In this document: piece after piece, positions 13,199-13,851 of the stretch
How the letters are laid out: the number at the start of each line of letters is the position of its first letter
How positions within the stretch are numbered: the stretch's first letter is position 1
Origin: CAYLNH01 sp964384625
GTDB taxonomy: Bacteria > Verrucomicrobiota > Lentisphaeria > JABSQK01
Reading direction: 5' to 3'
NCBI GenBank assembly: GCA_964384625.1
Contig: CAYLNH010000192.1
Coordinates: 1-13,851 of the forward strand
Length of the DNA: 13,851 nucleotides
The notes under the pieces: model-generated
Database searches by the model: none
Seen by the model: the letters and a program-made list of their open reading frames with translations, nothing else
What the model was told of the DNA's origin: nothing
Made by a program: the position numbers and the translations under genes

Positions 13199-13851
13199 TT
13201 ATCGGCACCATTTGCCTTCCATATAGCGTTGCCGCAGGGCAGCGTTGAGCTCGCGGCCGATTTCCGGGTTGTCGTTGAGAATGTTATGCTGTTCGTCCGG
13301 GTCTTCCCGGAGGTCGTAGAGCTCGGCGTCGGCGCCATAGTTGTCGATCAACTTATAGCTATCGGTGCGGATACAGCGGAAGTGGCGCAGGGCGCCGACC
13401 GTATTGGGGCGGTGTTCGTCCTGTTCGCCGCGCAGCACCGGTCCCAGCGAGATGGCGTCGATACGCTCCTGCGGCGGGAGCCCGGCGAACTCGCAGATAG
13501 TCGGATTGCAGTCGATCAGTTCGACCAGCGCATTGGAGACGCGGCCCCCGGCAATGCCGGGGCCGGCGACAATCAGCGGCACGCGCAGTGACGCCTCATA
13601 GGGCACGGCCTTGGTATACATGCCGTGGTCGCCGAGCATCTCGCCGTGGTCGCTGGACCAGATGATACAGGTGTTCTCGAGTTGCCCGCGTTCTTCGAGA
13701 GCATCCAGCATTGAGCCGATGGCGTCGTCAATCAATTCGATAGCGGCGCAGTACTGGCGCCGCGTTTCGGTCACCTTTTCGGCGGGGTACTCCTGGGCTT
13801 GACAGTACCGAGTTCTTCGGTCATTTCTTCTCTCGTAAGATGGCGGCCTGA
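13199..13851 (-). CDS. S1-family sulfatase, C-terminal part, cut by window edge
   Basis: The frame is open from its TAA at 13199 to the right edge, so the gene continues beyond the window; the GTG at 13774 is only an internal codon. About 216 residues are visible. They show IELIDDAIGSMLDALEERGQ, then SSDHGEMLGDHGMYTKAVPYE with the metal-binding Asp-His pair and the active-site Lys, RVPLIVAGPG, and the C-terminal ELYDLREDPDEQHNI typical of S1 sulfatases. The CxPxR motif would lie in the missing half. It precedes the complete sulfatase by 42 bases on the same strand, so they probably share a transcript; the two differ clearly in sequence, so this is not a recent duplication. Residues encoded at about 13805-13832 look out of place, see findings. 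Confidence 0.85.
   Translation of the reverse strand, partial: RPPSYERRNDRRTRYCQAQEYPAEKVTETRRQYCAAIELIDDAIGSMLDALEERGQLENTCIIWSSDHGEMLGDHGMYTKAVPYEASLRVPLIVAGPGIAGGRVSNALVELIDCNPTICEFAGLPPQERIDAISLGPVLRGEQDEHRPNTVGALRHFRCIRTDSYKLIDNYGADAELYDLREDPDEQHNILNDNPEIGRELNAALRQRYMEGKWCR

Noticed and set aside
1..13851. CRISPR arrays, tRNA or rRNA genes, insertion sequences, phage or toxin-antitoxin modules
   Set aside because: Looked for repeats with regular spacers, cloverleaf-like or rRNA-like sequence, transposase motifs and terminal inverted repeats; none was seen.

Overview
The window reads as a piece of a GC-rich bacterial chromosome. Two signal or lipoprotein genes, several ABC-transporter genes without a local ATPase gene, and two S1-type sulfatases with an esterase suggest a polysaccharide-using member of the Planctomycetes-Verrucomicrobia-Lentisphaerae-Kiritimatiellota group. 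That placement is inferred from gene content only; no rRNA, tRNA or other phylogenetic marker is present apart from holA.

Layout. Positions 1-322 hold no convincing gene, but they hold strongly self-complementary sequence with two mutually exclusive pairings. Two plus-strand genes follow and overlap at ATGA: an ArsR-type HTH regulator fused to a SAM methyltransferase (323-1270) and a small DUF2752 membrane protein (1270-1713). Everything else is on the minus strand, converging on this pair at about 1714-1736, where there is a short hairpin. Read in the minus direction from the right edge, the order is: a sulfatase cut by the window edge (13851-13199), a complete sulfatase (13156-11855), a small alpha/beta hydrolase (11809-11153), a membrane-anchored charged protein (11058-10516), the DNA polymerase III delta subunit holA (10451-9348), a sugar-type ABC transporter (binding lipoprotein 9250-7967, permeases 7755-6907 and 6910-6095), an exported protein built of about 21 aromatic-proline repeats (6001-4469), and an exported two-domain M16 zinc peptidase (4328-1737).

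How they may work together. The sulfatases and esterase could remove sulfate and ester groups from a polymer or oligosaccharide, and the binding lipoprotein with its two permeases would import the product, using an ATPase encoded elsewhere. No glycoside hydrolase is in view, so the substrate cannot be named. holA is a replication gene lying between these metabolic genes. The repeat protein and the M16 peptidase are neighbouring envelope proteins with separate short upstream regions; a shared job is only a guess. The ArsR-methyltransferase fusion and DUF2752 are probably translationally coupled.

The points most worth a second look are the aromatic-proline repeat protein, the switch-like leader of the ArsR-methyltransferase gene, palindromes in front of the binding-protein and first permease genes, and a possible pair of compensating frameshifts in the sulfatase at the right edge.
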